A stretch of DNA of 18,535 nt from an uncultured Lachnospiraceae bacterium (lineage in GTDB: Bacteria > Bacillota > Clostridia > Lachnospirales > Lachnospiraceae): contig CAKRJK010000003.1 in NCBI GenBank assembly GCA_934351705.1, forward strand, positions 1 to 18,535, given 5' to 3'. The translations under genes and the position numbers were made by a program. Of the stretch, positions 16,010-18,535 are shown in pieces. A model generated the notes under the pieces. That model made no database searches. It was given only the letters and a program-made list of their open reading frames with translations, and was not told the DNA's origin. The first letter of the stretch is position 1; every line of letters starts with the position of its first letter.

Positions 16010-16038
16010 GTGACTTTCTTTTTCTGTAAAATTATGCT
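16010..16038 (+). promoter_or_regulatory. Weak candidate promoter of hisA
   Basis: GTGACT (16010-16015) and TATGCT (16033-16038), each 4 of 6, have a 17-base spacer. This is the best pair seen in the guaB-hisA gap, but alternatives are possible. Confidence 0.35.
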
Positions 16039-16093
16039 ATTCTAAGCGAAAAGCGAAAGATAACTCAAATTTTCGAAAAAAGGAGCGGTACCT

Positions 16094-16867
16094 ATGGAAT
16101 TTCGACCGTGTATCGACATACATAACGGAAAAGTAAAGCAGATTGTAGGAGGAAGCCTTTTGGATGAGGGCAACCGGGCAGAGGAGAATTTTGTGGCATG
16201 GCAGGATGCCGCATTTTTTGCGGACTTATACAAAAAAGATCACTTGCGGGGAGGTCATATCATCCTCTTAAATCCGGTAACTTCCGAGTATTATGAGGAG
16301 ACAAAAAGACAGGCAATGCTGGCGTTAGCGGCATATCCGAACGGATTTCAGATTGGCGGAGGAATCACTGCTGAGAATGCCGCGGAATTTTTACAGATGG
16401 GTGCAAGTCATGTCATCGTGACATCCTATGTATTCAAAAACGGAAAGGTTCATTATGAAAATCTGCAAAAATTAAAGGATGCGGTGGGCAGGGAACATCT
16501 GGTGTTAGATGTAAGCTGCCGCAGAAAAGAGGATGGTTATTATATTGTGACGGACCGGTGGCAGAAGTTTACCGAGGAGAAAGTAAGCACAGAGCTTCTT
16601 GATATGCTTTCGGAATACGCCGCAGAGTTTTTGATTCATGCGGTGGATGTCGAGGGGAAGGCAGACGGGATCGAGACAGAGCTTGTAAAAATGCTCGGTG
16701 AGTGGGGAAAACTGCCTGTGACGTATGCCGGAGGTGTCGGAAGCTTTTCGGATTTGGAGCAGTTAAAAACATACGGACAAAACAGGTTGAACGTGACCAT
16801 CGGAAGTGCGTTGGATTTGTTTGGAGGAACCATGTCCTACGAAAAAGTGTTAGAATATTTAAAATAG
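16094..16867 (+). CDS. hisA: Eukaryotic-type HisA (ProFAR isomerase)
   Basis: A 257-residue (beta/alpha)8-barrel isomerase that opens the aminoaldose ring of 5'-ProFAR to the aminoketose in histidine synthesis. Catalytic Asp8 lies in [18 protein letters not shown] and the second Asp139 in LVLDVSCR; phosphate-binding loops are QIGGGIT (86-92) and TYAGGVGS (210-217). Several stretches ([33 protein letters not shown]) follow the yeast/plant branch of the family and not the usual bacterial HisA, which reads PAIDLKDGKCVRL near the start. This branch is known from memory in some Firmicutes. The gene stands alone, with no other his gene in the window. AAAAAGGAG precedes ATG 16094. Only a weak hairpin follows. 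Confidence 0.9.
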   Translation: MEFRPCIDIHNGKVKQIVGGSLLDEGNRAEENFVAWQDAAFFADLYKKDHLRGGHIILLNPVTSEYYEETKRQAMLALAAYPNGFQIGGGITAENAAEFLQMGASHVIVTSYVFKNGKVHYENLQKLKDAVGREHLVLDVSCRRKEDGYYIVTDRWQKFTEEKVSTELLDMLSEYAAEFLIHAVDVEGKADGIETELVKMLGEWGKLPVTYAGGVGSFSDLEQLKTYGQNRLNVTIGSALDLFGGTMSYEKVLEYLK

Positions 16868-16908
16868 TAGTACCAAAAAGGAATACTAACAGAACAAAAA
16901 ATGCGGAA

Positions 16909-16932
16909 CACTTGTCAGAAAGTGCTTTTTTT
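16909..16932 (+). terminator. Weak terminator after hisA
   Basis: CACTT (16909-16913) and AAGTG (16920-16924) form a 5-bp stem around a 6-base loop, followed by C and seven T. The stem is short, so termination is probably partial. Confidence 0.45.
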
Positions 16933-16942
16933 ACTAAAATAG

Positions 16943-16971
16943 AAGTAATCGAACCGGAAAACCTTTATAAT
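16943..16971 (+). promoter_or_regulatory. Possible promoter of dapF-dapL
   Basis: TATAAT (16966-16971) lies 33 bases before the dapF start, but the hexamer 17 bases upstream (AAGTAA) is a poor -35. Two purine-rich Shine-Dalgarno-like stretches follow, at 16972-16980 and 16990-16996. Confidence 0.4.
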
Positions 16972-17004
16972 GAGGAGGAGATTTGGGAAAAAGGAGAGAT
17001 GAAC

Positions 17005-17847
17005 ATGAAATTTACAAAAATGCAGGGAATCGGCAACGATTATGTATATGTAAATTGTTTTGAGGAAAAGATAGAACATCCGGAGGAGTTGTCCAGAATC
17101 GTCAGCGACAGACATTTTGGAATCGGTTCGGACGGATTGATTCTGATAAAGCCGTCAAAGGTTGCAGATTTTGAGATGGCGATGTATAACGCAGACGGCT
17201 CCAGAGCCGAGATGTGCGGAAACGGAATCCGCTGTGTCGGAAAATATGTTTATGACAAAGGTCTGACAGACAAGACCGACATCAGTATTGAGACACTTGC
17301 GGGAATCAAGTACCTTCATCTGATCACAGAGGAGAATCAGGCGGTACAGATTGAGGTGGATATGGGTGAGCCGCAGTTAGAGGCGGCACAGATTCCGGTC
17401 ATATCGGACAACAGCAGAGTGATTGACGAAGAAATCAATGTGAACGGTACAAAATATCGTATGACCTGCGTATCCATGGGCAATCCGCACTGTGTTGTGT
17501 ACATGGAGGATGTTGAGAATCTCGAAATCGAAAAAATCGGACCGGGTTTTGAATGCCATGAGCGTTTTCCGAAAAAAATCAACACCGAATTTGTCAAGGT
17601 TCTGGACAAAAAGACGTTGCAGATGCGTGTGTGGGAGCGTGGCTCGGGTGAGACGCTTGCCTGCGGAACGGGAGCCTGTGCGACGGCGGTTGCCACAATC
17701 TTAAACGGTCTTTGCGATGAGGAGGTACTCATTCATCTGCGGGGCGGAGATCTGACGATCCGCTGGGATAAAGAGAGCAACCATGTGTATATGACAGGAC
17801 CGGCAGTCATTGTCTTTGAAGGCGAGATTGCGTTGGATACCAAATAA
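17005..17847 (+). CDS. dapF: Diaminopimelate epimerase
   Basis: A 280-residue DapF, a cofactor-free two-cysteine racemase that converts LL-DAP to meso-DAP for lysine and peptidoglycan. The start [17 protein letters not shown] is the classic DapF N-terminus. The catalytic pair is Cys71 in [10 protein letters not shown] and Cys220 in LACGTGACA, and substrate contacts are seen in [20 protein letters not shown] and [11 protein letters not shown]. Length is normal. The frame is open back into hisA (16702), but ATG 17005, eight bases after AAAGGAGAG, matches the family start; ATG 16999 would be too close to that site. dapL, the enzyme that makes its substrate, starts 40 bases downstream, so the two form an operon. 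Confidence 0.98.
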   Translation: MKFTKMQGIGNDYVYVNCFEEKIEHPEELSRIVSDRHFGIGSDGLILIKPSKVADFEMAMYNADGSRAEMCGNGIRCVGKYVYDKGLTDKTDISIETLAGIKYLHLITEENQAVQIEVDMGEPQLEAAQIPVISDNSRVIDEEINVNGTKYRMTCVSMGNPHCVVYMEDVENLEIEKIGPGFECHERFPKKINTEFVKVLDKKTLQMRVWERGSGETLACGTGACATAVATILNGLCDEEVLIHLRGGDLTIRWDKESNHVYMTGPAVIVFEGEIALDTK

Positions 17848-17887
17848 GAAATATAAGTATAAAGACAAAAAGAAAAGAGGGAAAATC

Positions 17888-18535
17888 ATGTTTCACGTAA
17901 ATGACAATTTTCAGAAATTACCGGGCAGCTATCTGTTCAGTAATATTGCAAAAAAAGTAAATGCATACCAGGCAGCAAACCCGGACAAGGACATCATCCG
18001 TCTCGGAATCGGAGATGTGACACAACCGATCGCTCCGGCGATTCTTGAGGCGATGCATAAAGCCGTAGACGAGATGGGAAATGCAGAGACATTCCACGGT
18101 TATGCACCGGATTTAGGCTATGAATTTTTGAGAGATGCAATCGCAAAAAATGATTATCAGAACAGAGGATGTGACATTGCGGCGGATGAGATTTTTGTCT
18201 CAGACGGAGCAAAATGCGATTCTGCCAATATTCAGGAGCTTTTTGCGGCAGATACCAAGATTGCGGTCTGCGATCCTGTTTACCCGGTTTATGTGGATTC
18301 TAACGTCATGGCAGGAAGAACAGGCGTGTATAGTGCCGACAGTGAGACGTGGAGCGATGTTATTTATATGCCGTGTACACAGGAGAACGGTTTTGTGCCG
18401 GAATTTCCGAAAGAGACACCGGATGTTATTTACCTTTGTCTGCCGAACAACCCGACAGGAACCACCATCACAAAGTCACAGCTTCAGGAGTGGGTAGACT
18501 ATGCCAACAAAGTAGGAGCAGTCATTATCTATGAC
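17888..18535 (+). CDS. dapL: LL-diaminopimelate aminotransferase, 5' part
   Basis: The first 216 codons of a class I/II PLP aminotransferase, open to the window end with no stop. DapL turns tetrahydrodipicolinate directly into LL-DAP with glutamate as donor, bypassing the succinylase and acetylase branches. Family features are [17 protein letters not shown] and [17 protein letters not shown] near the start, then [18 protein letters not shown]. Further on are [17 protein letters not shown] (phosphate and substrate contacts), [15 protein letters not shown], and [10 protein letters not shown] with the PLP-contacting Asn. The window ends at IIYD, just before the expected AAYE; the Schiff-base Lys lies outside. 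The whole protein should be near 400 residues. AAAAGAGGG precedes ATG 17888. Its place right after dapF supports the aminotransferase pathway in this organism. Confidence 0.95.
   Translation, partial: MFHVNDNFQKLPGSYLFSNIAKKVNAYQAANPDKDIIRLGIGDVTQPIAPAILEAMHKAVDEMGNAETFHGYAPDLGYEFLRDAIAKNDYQNRGCDIAADEIFVSDGAKCDSANIQELFAADTKIAVCDPVYPVYVDSNVMAGRTGVYSADSETWSDVIYMPCTQENGFVPEFPKETPDVIYLCLPNNPTGTTITKSQLQEWVDYANKVGAVIIYD

Noticed and set aside
16702..17004. A long N-terminal extension of dapF reaching back into hisA.
   Set aside because: The extension overlaps the hisA coding end in another frame, crosses a hairpin and a -10 box, and has no DapF homology; the family start is at 17005.

Overview
The window reads as chromosome of an anaerobic, spore-forming, probably motile Firmicute. 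Lachnospiraceae is the best fit, something near Roseburia or Agathobacter, but this is inferred from protein content and not computed. The supporting evidence is HydF (an [FeFe]-hydrogenase maturase), SpoVAD and SpoVAE (forespore DPA uptake), two large methyl-accepting chemotaxis proteins, the DapL aminotransferase route to meso-diaminopimelate, strong purine-rich Shine-Dalgarno sites, and many sigma-A promoters with TATAAT boxes. There are no tRNA or rRNA genes, insertion sequences, CRISPR arrays or phage genes. Gene density is high and no intergenic stretch exceeds 300 bases.

Layout. 1-635: the 3' part of prfA (release factor 1), interrupted by an in-frame TAA just after the GGQ motif. 632-1525 (-): a LysR regulator, divergent from a flavodoxin, CMD-family protein and cupin operon (1664-2946). 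3051-4616: a BAAT-type alpha/beta hydrolase and a GNAT acetyltransferase. 4632-4729: a helically phased A-tract array leading into a sigma-A promoter. 4777-7732: chemoreceptor 1, a ZIP metal transporter and a small cupin. 7719-8966 (-): hydF, divergent from chemoreceptor 2 (9149-10897), which overlaps or abuts a CCQHE-type methyltransferase (10902-12050). 12045-12101: a compact element in which a sigma-G promoter, a terminator-like hairpin and the spoVAD Shine-Dalgarno overlap. 12099-13495: spoVAD-spoVAE without spoVAC. 13554-14397: a receiver-only response regulator and an Asn/Asp-rich lipoprotein with 11-residue repeats. 14449-15903 (-): guaB. 16094-16867: a eukaryotic-type hisA standing alone. 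17005-18535: dapF-dapL, the last cut by the window end.

How the parts work together. dapL and dapF are consecutive steps: tetrahydrodipicolinate to LL-DAP to meso-DAP, for lysine and peptidoglycan. SpoVAD and SpoVAE belong to the spore DPA channel; DPA derives from the same lysine-pathway trunk, though nothing here links the two loci. The LysR divergon has the shape of an inducible redox or detoxification operon. The two chemoreceptors are close paralogues and bracket the metal transporter, cupin and hydF. The two strongest points for a second look are the stop codon inside prfA and the overlapping promoter/terminator/Shine-Dalgarno element in front of spoVAD.
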